A stretch of 64,000 nt of DNA. Origin: Panacibacter microcysteis. Lineage in GTDB: Bacteria > Bacteroidota > Bacteroidia > Chitinophagales > Chitinophagaceae. The translations under genes and the position numbers were made by a program. The notes under the pieces are model-generated. The model saw only the letters and a program-made list of their open reading frames with translations, made no database searches and had not been told where the DNA came from. Of the stretch, positions 8,085-15,839 are shown one piece after another (position 1 is the stretch's first letter; each line of letters opens with the position of its first letter). The DNA lies in the NCBI RefSeq assembly GCF_015831355.1, contig NZ_JADWYR010000002.1, positions 930,001 to 994,000 of the forward strand. Reading direction: 5' to 3'.

Positions 8085-9467
8085 ATGGCGTTGATCAAGA
8101 GCATTTCAGGCATCAGAGGCACGATTGGTGGCAAGCCCGGGGAAACACTTAGTCCACTTGATACGGTGAAGTTTACTGCTGCTTATGGCACCTGGTTATT
8201 AAAGCATCAGCCGGAAAATAAAAATGTTGTTATTGGACGCGATGGCCGCATCAGTGGCGAGATGATTCAACGGCTTGTCGTAAGCACGCTCAATGCCGTT
8301 GGTATCAATGTTATTGATCTTGGCCTTAGCACCACACCTACTGTTGAAATGGCCGTGGTGCAGCACAAAGCTGCGGGTGGTATTATTCTTACTGCCAGCC
8401 ATAACCCCAAAGAATGGAATGCCCTCAAACTGCTCAATCATAAAGGTGAGTTTATTAGCGGGGAAGATGGCAAAGCCCTGCTGGATATTGCAGCCGCAGA
8501 GCAGTTTAACTTTGTAGGCGTTGATAAACTGGGCACTTACACTGCAGATGAAAATGCACTGCAAATGCACATTGATGCGGTGGTAAATTACCCGCTGGTA
8601 GATGTGGCAGCCATCAAAAAACAGAAATTTAAAATTGTGGTAGACGCCATTAACAGTACCGGCGCTATTGCAGTGCCTGCATTGCTGAAAGCGTTGGGTG
8701 TAAAAGACATCACCATTTTAAACGAAGAAGTAAACGGCAGGTTTGCACACAATCCTGAACCACTGCCGCAGCACCTTACCGGCTTGTGCAACGAGGTCAA
8801 TAAACAAAATGCACACCTCGGTATTGCTGTAGATCCTGATGTGGACCGCCTTTGCTTTGTGTGCGAAGATGGGTCACTGTTTGGCGAAGAGTATACACTG
8901 GTAGCAGTAGCAGACTATGTACTGCAGCACAGGCAAGGCAATACCGTTAGCAATATGTCGTCTACAAGGGCATTAAAAGACGTTACCGTTAAACATGGCG
9001 GCGAATATTTTCCCAGCGCTGTTGGCGAGGTAAATGTTGTTAGCAGGATGAAAGAAGTAAACGCAGTTATAGGTGGTGAAGGTAATGGTGGTATTATTGT
9101 GCCCGACCTGCACTATGGCAGAGATGCACTTATTGGTATTGCATTGTTTCTTACACACATGGCCCATACCAAAAAAAGCGCCACTCAATTGCGCAGGCTG
9201 TACCCCGACTATTTCATGAGCAAAAACAAAATTGAACTGGATAATGGCATCGATGTAAAAAAAGTTTTTGGTCACATACAAAAGAAATATAAAAACCATC
9301 CCATTAATACCGAAGATGGTCTTAAAATAGAGTTCGACAATGATTGGGTACACCTGCGTACCAGTAACACAGAACCTATCATCCGCATTTATGCAGAGAG
9401 TAATTTTGAAACCACTGCAGGTAATATTGCCAAACGTTTAATGGAAGATATACGCGAAAGCATGTAA
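8085..9467 (+). CDS. glmM: Phosphoglucosamine mutase
   Basis: This alpha-D-phosphohexomutase converts glucosamine-6-phosphate to glucosamine-1-phosphate for UDP-GlcNAc, hence peptidoglycan, synthesis. The ATG at 8085 gives MALIKSISGIRGTIGG, the typical start in this phylum; a GTG one codon upstream is less likely. The active-site serine loop TASHNPKEWN (Ser about 105), the metal loop DPDVDRL (about 255), the sugar loop GGEGNGG (about 330) and the phosphate loop RTSNTEP (about 435) are all intact. At 460 aa it is of normal family length. Phosphomannomutase activity cannot be excluded, but the start and length favour GlmM. It is preceded by a candidate promoter and followed by a type-b repeat. 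Confidence 0.85.
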   Translation: MALIKSISGIRGTIGGKPGETLSPLDTVKFTAAYGTWLLKHQPENKNVVIGRDGRISGEMIQRLVVSTLNAVGINVIDLGLSTTPTVEMAVVQHKAAGGIILTASHNPKEWNALKLLNHKGEFISGEDGKALLDIAAAEQFNFVGVDKLGTYTADENALQMHIDAVVNYPLVDVAAIKKQKFKIVVDAINSTGAIAVPALLKALGVKDITILNEEVNGRFAHNPEPLPQHLTGLCNEVNKQNAHLGIAVDPDVDRLCFVCEDGSLFGEEYTLVAVADYVLQHRQGNTVSNMSSTRALKDVTVKHGGEYFPSAVGEVNVVSRMKEVNAVIGGEGNGGIIVPDLHYGRDALIGIALFLTHMAHTKKSATQLRRLYPDYFMSKNKIELDNGIDVKKVFGHIQKKYKNHPINTEDGLKIEFDNDWVHLRTSNTEPIIRIYAESNFETTAGNIAKRLMEDIRESM

Positions 9468-9540
9468 GCAACACGCTTTCTTTACTCTTGCACTTTAATA
9501 GATTAGTAAGTTTTATTTTTGCACCCGGCTTTTGAATAAG

Positions 9541-9580
9541 CATTGCGCATCGTTGCGTCGCACACTTGTACGGCAAAACA
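9541..9580 (+). repeat. Dispersed repeat, type b (copy 1)
   Basis: GTTGCGTCGCACACTTGTAC lies at 9552-9571, the type-b core with the palindrome GCG-T-CGC. It sits between glmM and the cysteine desulfurase gene. A TATTTTTG at 9514-9521, resembling a -7 element, lies just upstream, which would place the repeat in the leader of the next gene. Confidence 0.7.
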
Positions 9581-9747
9581 TTATTCAGCAGCTCCGGGTG
9601 TATCGCCGTTTATGGCAGCAGCCTGCCGTATAACGCAGATGGCACCAGCATTTTAAACAGTTTTAGATCACCAGCCAAAAATCAGGTAGCGCCCGTTGGT
9701 AAAATTGCAAGTGCAGGCGGGCGTAAGGCTTTTAAATTTTCCAATGC

Positions 9748-10875
9748 ATGAACCGCATATATTTCGATAATGCTGCAACCACATCGCTGGATGCAGCCGT
9801 GCTAGATTCAATGATGCCTTATTTTACCACCCATTTTGGTAACCCTTCTTCCATTTACAGTTACGGCCGCGAAAGCAGGCTTGCCATTGAAAATGCCAGA
9901 AAGACTGTGGCAAAACTGCTCAATGCGCATCCCGCAGAAATATTCTTTACCAGTGGCGGCACAGAGAGCAGCAACACAGCTATTACTGCGGCAGTAAGAG
10001 ATCTCGGCTGCAAACATATCATAACCTCGGCTATTGAACACCATGCAACCCTGCACACGGTAGAGCACCTGCGCCATGCCAATGAAGCTGCACTCAGTTA
10101 CGTAAAATTGCTGCCCGACGGGCATATAGACCTGGAAGATCTCGAAAGGCTGCTCGCAGAAAGCAAAGAAAAGTCGCTCGTAACATTAATGCATGCCAAC
10201 AACGAGATTGGTAACATACTCGATATACATGCAGTAGGCAATACCTGTAAAAAGTTTAGTGCCATTTTTCATAGTGATACCGTGCAGACAGTCGGTCATT
10301 TTCCTTTTGACCTGCGCAATACACCTGTACACTTTATTACCGGTGCCGGTCACAAATTTCACGGCCCCAAAGGTGTGGGCATGTTATACGTAAATGAAAA
10401 TGTAAAGATCAAACCTTTTGTACACGGTGGCTCACAGGAGCGTAACATGCGTGCGGGTACCGAAAACCTGTATGGTATTGTGGGCTTTGCCAAAGCATTA
10501 GAGCTGGCCACAGCAAACTACGAAACAGAGAGTGCCTACATCAAAGACCTTAAGTTGTATATGATAGAGCAACTGCAAAAAAATATTCAACAGGTTGCTT
10601 TCAACGGCGATGTGTTGGGTAACAGCCTGTACACGGTATTGAATGTGAGTTTTCCCAAAACAGAGAAAAGTGAGATGATTCTTTTCAACCTCGATATTAA
10701 TAACATCTGTGCCAGCGGTGGCAGCGCCTGCACCAGCGGTGCAGATACCGGCAGCCATGTAATAAGGGCTGTAAACAATGATCCAAACCAGGTGGCAGTA
10801 AGGTTTTCTTTCAGTAAATACAACACAAAAGCAGAAATTGACACAGTGGTCGGGAAACTAAAAGAACTAATATAA
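9748..10875 (+). CDS. Cysteine desulfurase, IscS/NifS family (class V aminotransferase fold)
   Basis: The PLP enzyme takes sulfur from cysteine, giving alanine and an enzyme persulfide for Fe-S clusters or thio-modifications. The start MNRIYFDNAATTSLD is the family signature. The PLP lysine is K203 in GAGHKFHGPKG, and HSDTVQTVGH holds the PLP-contacting Asp/Gln. The mobile catalytic cysteine is C328 in SGGSACTSGADTGSH, in the longer loop typical of group I enzymes. Length (375 aa) is normal. A 61-codon frame upstream overlaps its ATG but looks non-coding. No isc/suf genes are adjacent, so the specific role (Fe-S assembly or tRNA thiolation) is open. A strong terminator follows at once. Confidence 0.9.
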   Translation: MNRIYFDNAATTSLDAAVLDSMMPYFTTHFGNPSSIYSYGRESRLAIENARKTVAKLLNAHPAEIFFTSGGTESSNTAITAAVRDLGCKHIITSAIEHHATLHTVEHLRHANEAALSYVKLLPDGHIDLEDLERLLAESKEKSLVTLMHANNEIGNILDIHAVGNTCKKFSAIFHSDTVQTVGHFPFDLRNTPVHFITGAGHKFHGPKGVGMLYVNENVKIKPFVHGGSQERNMRAGTENLYGIVGFAKALELATANYETESAYIKDLKLYMIEQLQKNIQQVAFNGDVLGNSLYTVLNVSFPKTEKSEMILFNLDINNICASGGSACTSGADTGSHVIRAVNNDPNQVAVRFSFSKYNTKAEIDTVVGKLKELI

Positions 10876-10904
10876 AAAAAGGGAAGCTCATCGCTTCCCT
10901 TTTT
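10873..10904. terminator. Bidirectional intrinsic terminator
   Basis: Perfect 7-bp stem GGGAAGC/GCTTCCC (10881-10887 and 10893-10899) with a TCATC loop, an A-run before it and a T-run after it. It serves the cysteine desulfurase gene and the converging T9SS-cargo gene. Confidence 0.85.
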
Positions 10905-10928
10905 GCTGCAGGGTTTTGTAAGTAAAGC

Positions 10929-11723
10929 TTATTTATCAACGAATAATTGTTTTGAAGTGATGCCCGCATCTGTAACCACTCTCAGCCAGTAGTAACCACC
11001 CTTAACCGGCGTGCCTTTCACCGATTGCAGGTTCCATTGATAGTTGTGTTTACCTGCGGCCAATGCTGCATCAGCAATATTCAGTACCAGGTTACCCTGC
11101 ATATCATAAATACTCACCCTTGCCTTAGTGGCTGTTGCCAGGTCAAAAGTTATATTCGCAAATTGTCTTGCAGGGTTAGGGGTAACCTGTATGTTTACTG
11201 ATTTATCTTTCAACATTTCATTCAGTTTCTCACCTTTTGGTAGTTTTAATAACGACCTGTTGTTTTTTGATGAACCTGATGTACCAAACTCGCCGCTTTT
11301 AAGCATTGTTTGTTCAACAGGTTTGCATTTGCCCATGTTTGCCACAGCCGAAAAAGCTTTTGACATACCGCAGCTATTGATAAAATTTCCTGCCAGGGCC
11401 GTGTCTGCCACATCGTAGTCAAACGTAACCTGGTTTGCCCACAGCGAGCAGTTATCCGGCTCAGGGTTTGTAGCTATATAATGCAGCTTTTTTGTAATAC
11501 AGCTATAAGTGCCGGTAACGGGCCATAAGGTACCACCGTACATACTGTAATCATGTGTACCGGTTACGTTCCACATACCGGGTTTATATTCATCAAGATA
11601 GAGAAATGATTGTTCGCCATAACTGTTGATGATACATACGGTACATTTCCTGGAAAAAGCAAATGAGGATAGTGTAAGCAGCAATACGCCAAGCATGAGG
11701 CGCAAAACGTAAAAGTTTTTCAT
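10929..11723 (-). CDS. Secreted protein with T9SS type A sorting domain
   Basis: The ATG at 11723 gives MKNFYVLRLMLGVLLLTLSSFAFS, a clear signal peptide; an earlier in-frame ATG at 11795 would add 24 residues before the signal and is rejected. The mature part has several cysteines (CTVCIINSYG, CITKKLHYI, NSCGMSKAF) and no recognised catalytic domain. The last ~80 residues (VTPNPARQFANITFDL, VSIYDMQGNLV, GGYYWLRV, KQLFVDK) form the type A C-terminal sorting domain, which directs export across the outer membrane by the type IX secretion system. Function of the cargo part is unknown. Confidence 0.8.
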   Translation of the reverse strand: MKNFYVLRLMLGVLLLTLSSFAFSRKCTVCIINSYGEQSFLYLDEYKPGMWNVTGTHDYSMYGGTLWPVTGTYSCITKKLHYIATNPEPDNCSLWANQVTFDYDVADTALAGNFINSCGMSKAFSAVANMGKCKPVEQTMLKSGEFGTSGSSKNNRSLLKLPKGEKLNEMLKDKSVNIQVTPNPARQFANITFDLATATKARVSIYDMQGNLVLNIADAALAAGKHNYQWNLQSVKGTPVKGGYYWLRVVTDAGITSKQLFVDK

Positions 11724-11964
11724 TCGAAGTGGATTATGATATTGGATGATTAAGCACTGCCCGGGTGCGTTAGCTGGTTTACATGTGCGCACCAACCGGG
11801 TTTCGTGTTTTATAACGCAGCATACGCAATAATATTATACAGCCGTATTTATTTACCTTTTTTTCATATACAGTCTTTGTACGTACCGGTAATATAATGA
11901 CAGTTGGCCGACGGTAGCTACCGGGGTAATGATTAATTTTAGCTGGCATTAACATCAACAACAA

Positions 11965-12828
11965 GTGAAAAAAAGGCTCATGAAATTTTTCCTGGTATTA
12001 CTCATCATCACCTGCTGCTGGACGATTTTCGCACAAAGCTGTATGCGTTTCAGAACAAGCGACAGTCTTGCTGCCGCATCTTTTAGTGAAAAGCAAATTC
12101 CCTTCAGGGCCTTCTACGATACTATTGATAAACATGTGCTACATTATGTTATCTCAGGCAATGATTCTTTGCCCACAATCATTTTCATACATGGCTCACC
12201 GGGTAGCTGGAATGCATTTGAAGATTATCTTAAAGACAGCACATTGTTACAGCATTACCGCCTTATAAGTATCGACAGGCCTGGCTTTGGCTACAGCGAA
12301 TTTGGTAAAGCACTCAACCTGCAGCAGCAATGCAGCCTGCTGGCCAAACTAATTACCCGTACAGCCAATGGAAAGCCTGCCTGCCTCGTTGGCCATAGCC
12401 TTGGCGGCCCTGTGGTGGTAAAACTTGCTGCAGAACATACCATTCCCGGTTTAACCAACCTTGTGATACTTGCCGGTTCTGTAGACCCGGCAGAAGAAAG
12501 CCCTGAAAGCTGGCGCGCAACACTGGACAGAACGCCACTGCGGTACCTGGTACCCGGTGCAATGCGCCCAAGCAATGCAGAGTTACTGTTTTTCAAACAG
12601 GATGTGCAATCAATGCCGGCGGATTTGCAAAAAGTAACCTGCCGCGTACTCATCATGCAGGGCGATAAAGACAGTTTTGTACCACCCGGAAATGCCATTT
12701 ATGCGCAAGAACATTTAACGCATGCAAAAGAAGTAAAACTGGTATGGTTCAAAAATGAGAAACACTTTATTCCGTGGACAAAATTCAATGACATCAGGGA
12801 TGCATTGCTGCACCTGGAAATGAATTGA
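11965..12828 (+). CDS. Alpha/beta hydrolase, membrane-anchored or exported
   Basis: A 287-aa protein with an N-terminal hydrophobic segment (FFLVLLIITCCWTIFAQSC) acting as signal peptide or anchor; the AQSC at its end is a poor lipobox. The alpha/beta hydrolase features are complete: oxyanion loop HGSPGSW, IDRPGFGYS, nucleophile S145 in GHSLGG, acid D235 in GDKDSFVPP and H266 in NEKHFIPW. Substrate cannot be told from sequence. The start could be the GTG at 11965 or the ATG at 11980; both keep the hydrophobic segment. Monocistronic, followed by a type-b repeat. Confidence 0.8.
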   Translation: MKKRLMKFFLVLLIITCCWTIFAQSCMRFRTSDSLAAASFSEKQIPFRAFYDTIDKHVLHYVISGNDSLPTIIFIHGSPGSWNAFEDYLKDSTLLQHYRLISIDRPGFGYSEFGKALNLQQQCSLLAKLITRTANGKPACLVGHSLGGPVVVKLAAEHTIPGLTNLVILAGSVDPAEESPESWRATLDRTPLRYLVPGAMRPSNAELLFFKQDVQSMPADLQKVTCRVLIMQGDKDSFVPPGNAIYAQEHLTHAKEVKLVWFKNEKHFIPWTKFNDIRDALLHLEMN

Positions 12829-12840
12829 CCTGTTTATGTA

Positions 12841-12892
12841 CCCGGCGTTAGTACTACTATGAAGCATCGTTGCGTCGCACTCTTCAGCGTAC
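12841..12892 (+). repeat. Dispersed repeat, type b (copy 2)
   Basis: GTTGCGTCGCACTCTTCAGC begins at 12869, preceded by CCGGCGTTAGTACTACTATG, a left flank shared in part with other copies. It lies between two converging genes. Confidence 0.7.
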
Positions 12893-13004
12893 AATTCTCT
12901 TTTGAGCAAGTGCGAAGATCGAAGCGAATGAATACCGCATGCTTTATAAAACAGTTTGATTATCTGAACTTTGATTTATAAGAAAGACATTTCTTTCCGC
13001 CTCG

Positions 13005-14846
13005 TTAGTTTGTATTAATCGTTCTATCTTTTGCATATCTGATGCTATAAGAAAATCTGACTTTTTTAGATTCACCGGGCAATAGCGTTATGTCCCATTT
13101 AAGTAAACCTGTCTCATTATTTATATCAGCATTTCCACTATCAAGTAATTCCACTTCAATATCCTTATCAGTTGATAATGGAAACTGATCATTCAACTTC
13201 AAAAAGACCTGTTCGCTATTGTTATTTTTCATCATTATTTCGTAAGTAAATTTTTGCAGTTTATTACTTCCAAGAAATTTGACGCTGCTAAAATCTGCCA
13301 GTTTTTGTCTTTGAACAATTACGCGTTTATCTCTACCCAATGTTAATTGCATTGTATCTGTTGATGTATTGGGCTCGATCATGGTTTTTCCAATGTAAGT
13401 TCCTTCAAGAATAATATTTGCTTCACCCTGCAACAGGTTGAGTTTTTCCCAATCAACCAGCTTTGCGGTAAGATAAACATCTGCATCCTTCCTGGGTGCA
13501 GCAATGTGTTCATAAGATAATGGGATCTCTACAGTTTGTAGTGTAGCTGTTTGAGCTTTTCCATTCGTTGGTATATCGTATGGGATATCGATTTCAAAAT
13601 TTACATTTAATGCAGTATTATTTACAGAAACATAATCACTCAATTCTGTTTTGAGGTCCACCACTGTTGCACCACCTGATGCCACACCTCCATAAATATT
13701 CGAAGCTTCTTTTGGTTTTAACACCTTTAAATTTTTAATAGAATTGGGATTTATTCTTTTAAACTCCTCGTCATTAATAATATTTCCGTTTAGAATGTAT
13801 ACCGGCTTAGGCACAACATCATTACTTACGCGCTCAGCATCACCATCCCCGGCACGTCCGTAACCGACAACAACTACTTCGCTCAATTGCGAAGCGCTGC
13901 CAATATTAAGGCCGGCTACACTGCCCTGAAGTGCCTGATCATTGAATGTAGAGAGTCCTCTTAATTTTATAGGCGCATTATTGGTTACATAGCCTACAAA
14001 CCACGAATCCAGTTTAGGCGCAACTCCTTTTAGAGCCGGTACTGATGTTGACAAAGAAAGTTTTACCTGTTTCCAGTCTAAACCTGTTGTTTGCACTATT
14101 TTGGCTTTATAAAATAGCTTGGCTGCTTGTTGTACGTTTTCAACCTTTACATCATAGTAAGGAATCCAGTAAGCATTACTCGCAACATAGGATATTATAA
14201 ATTCAGCTTTCAAAGTAACAGCAGCATTTACCTGGATAGCTAATCTGCCAGATGTATTGACGTTCTTTTTTGCTTCTTCATCTACCTGGTTTTCAATTTT
14301 ATTGAGAAGAGTTGCAAGCTTTTCTTTTTTCTCCCTGAAGGTTGCCACAGCAGAAGACAGTTCAAACGATTTAGTTTGATAATAATCCATAAGTTTAGCA
14401 AGTTCTGTTACGCTTAAACCGTTTTGCTGTCCTTTGATCTCTTTGTTTGCACTTAAGACTTCCAATAAGTTTACATCGTTATCAATTTGGAGATTAAGCT
14501 TTTCAATTTGACGGCGAATGTTGACAAGCGAGTCTTCGAGCATTTCCTGTCGTGGTGTTTTTTCTTCATTTTTTTTGTAATTCGTGGAGAACTCTAATCC
14601 TACGATTGTAACCGAAGAAGGCACTTTTATTTGAAGACTATTTAAATCGATATTATTTGCGAGATTATCAACCAACAGTTGATTTGTTCCTTGTGTTAGC
14701 AGGGCAGTTGTAGCATGCGTTAGTTCTGCACCGGTTCTGTAAACTTTTACCGTTTTGAGATTTGCCTGCACAATATTACCATCTGTAGAAAATGCTTTCA
14801 AAAAAATGACTGTGCTTACGACAAGCAGTAGAATTGATTTGGTCAT
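13005..14846 (-). CDS. MuiA-family DUF4139 protein with inserted SusC-like plug segment
   Basis: The 613-aa exported protein (signal peptide residues 1-19) begins with the DUF4140-type domain (about 25-125; VKVYRTGAELTHATTAL), continues into a coiled coil (about 85-200), then DUF4139 (about 210-610; AYWIPYYDVKVENV, TTGLDWKQVKLSLST, WDITLLPGESKKVRFSY). Between ~295 and 400 there is a segment that looks like a SusC/TonB-receptor plug: DQALQGSVAGLNIGS, SEVVVVGYGRAG, VYILNGNIINDEEF and NIYGGVASGGATVVDL. The DUF4139 family includes proteins named mucoidy inhibitor A but the molecular role is unknown. It is monocistronic. Confidence is high for the family, lower for the meaning of the insert. Confidence 0.85.
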   Translation of the reverse strand: MTKSILLLVVSTVIFLKAFSTDGNIVQANLKTVKVYRTGAELTHATTALLTQGTNQLLVDNLANNIDLNSLQIKVPSSVTIVGLEFSTNYKKNEEKTPRQEMLEDSLVNIRRQIEKLNLQIDNDVNLLEVLSANKEIKGQQNGLSVTELAKLMDYYQTKSFELSSAVATFREKKEKLATLLNKIENQVDEEAKKNVNTSGRLAIQVNAAVTLKAEFIISYVASNAYWIPYYDVKVENVQQAAKLFYKAKIVQTTGLDWKQVKLSLSTSVPALKGVAPKLDSWFVGYVTNNAPIKLRGLSTFNDQALQGSVAGLNIGSASQLSEVVVVGYGRAGDGDAERVSNDVVPKPVYILNGNIINDEEFKRINPNSIKNLKVLKPKEASNIYGGVASGGATVVDLKTELSDYVSVNNTALNVNFEIDIPYDIPTNGKAQTATLQTVEIPLSYEHIAAPRKDADVYLTAKLVDWEKLNLLQGEANIILEGTYIGKTMIEPNTSTDTMQLTLGRDKRVIVQRQKLADFSSVKFLGSNKLQKFTYEIMMKNNNSEQVFLKLNDQFPLSTDKDIEVELLDSGNADINNETGLLKWDITLLPGESKKVRFSYSIRYAKDRTINTN

Positions 14847-14989
14847 ACAAGTATTTATGTATGGATGCAGGATCGAATAAGATTACACACATTCCCATGC
14901 AATGTTTTTTAGGTGTAGCTACCTGAGACAAATTATTTTGTTGGCGGCATAAGTTTCATGGTTTTGAATGACAGCTATACCGGAACGCC

Positions 14990-15062
14990 GGAGTCGCCAT
15001 AATAGCGGAACGTACAAGTGAGTGACACAACAGGTGATGCCACGAAGGGCAAATGCAGGCCA
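14990..15062 (-). repeat. Dispersed repeat, type a (copy 3)
   Basis: Inverted core ACAAGTGAGTGACACAAC at 15014-15031, with flanks GAGTCGCCATAATAGCGGAA and AGGTGATGCCACG. It lies between two minus-strand genes. Confidence 0.8.
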
Positions 15063-15080
15063 AACTTTTACTTACAGGGT

Positions 15081-15737
15081 TTAACCGTTGCGGCCTTTTA
15101 ACATGGGTACGAAGGAAAAATAATCAAACAACTCTTCGGTGCAGGAGCCGTCAGGCTGTTTGGTAATGCGGAGCATGCGTTGCTTGTCTCCTTCATCTAC
15201 AGGTATTACCATTAATGCCCCTGCTTTCATCTGTGCAACTAATTTTGGCGGGATAAACGGTGCCGCTGCGGTAATGATTACTTTGTCGAAAGGCGCAAAT
15301 GACGGCAACCCTTCGAAGCCATCTCCATAAAAAAATTTGATGTTGGGGTACCTGGTGATGTAGAAAAACTGTTTGTTTTGTTCGAAGAGTTTTTTCTGTC
15401 TTTCGATGGTGTACACCCTGGCGCCCATTTCTGCCAGTACTATTGCCTGGTAAATACTGCCTGTACCTATTTCAAGTACCTTCTCGTTTCTTTTTACCTG
15501 CAGCAACTGCGTTTGGTAAGCCACCGTGTAGGGTTGAGAAATGGTTTGCCCCTCACCTATGGGAAAAGCGCGGTCTTCGTAAGCGATCTTATCAAATGCA
15601 GAATCTAAAAAATAATGACGGGGAATGGTGTTGATGGCGTTTAAAACCTGCTCGTCTGTTATGCCTTTTGAACGCAACTGTTCTACCAGTTGTTTTCTTA
15701 AACCTTTGTGATACCAGTCGTCTTTATAATTTCTCAT
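15081..15737 (-). CDS. pcm: Protein-L-isoaspartate O-methyltransferase
   Basis: The 218-aa SAM methyltransferase repairs isoaspartyl residues in aged proteins. AYEDRAFPIGEGQTISQPY (residues ~53-72) is the PIMT signature; the SAM site follows in VLEIGTGSIYQAIVLAEMG and VYTIERQ. FDKVIITAAAPFIPP is the family's post-II motif. No signal peptide, so cytosolic. The start at 15737 has a TAGCTTTG (-7-like, minus strand) almost directly before it, so the message may be nearly leaderless. A terminator at 15794-15825 separates it from the esterase gene upstream. Confidence 0.9.
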   Translation of the reverse strand: MRNYKDDWYHKGLRKQLVEQLRSKGITDEQVLNAINTIPRHYFLDSAFDKIAYEDRAFPIGEGQTISQPYTVAYQTQLLQVKRNEKVLEIGTGSIYQAIVLAEMGARVYTIERQKKLFEQNKQFFYITRYPNIKFFYGDGFEGLPSFAPFDKVIITAAAPFIPPKLVAQMKAGALMVIPVDEGDKQRMLRITKQPDGSCTEELFDYFSFVPMLKGRNG

Positions 15738-15793
15738 AATACAAAGCTAAACTATCAAATACCAGCCAGTCTTTTGGCAACAGAGGAAAAAGA

Positions 15794-15825
15794 AAAATGC
15801 TGTGGGCTTTTATCCACAGCATTTT
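15794..15825 (-). terminator. Intrinsic terminator of the sialate esterase gene
   Basis: Perfect 12-bp stem AAAATGCTGTGG/CCACAGCATTTT with an 8-nt loop; on the minus strand the stem is followed by CTTTTTCC. Confidence 0.75.
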
Positions 15826-15839
15826 GTTTGTATTTTTTA

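Noticed and set aside
9566-9751. 61-codon frame overlapping the cysteine desulfurase start
   Set aside because: It begins inside a dispersed repeat, has no recognisable features and no plausible ribosome site; more likely leader sequence.
11723-11795. Upstream start for the T9SS cargo protein
   Set aside because: It would put 24 polar residues in front of an otherwise perfect signal peptide.
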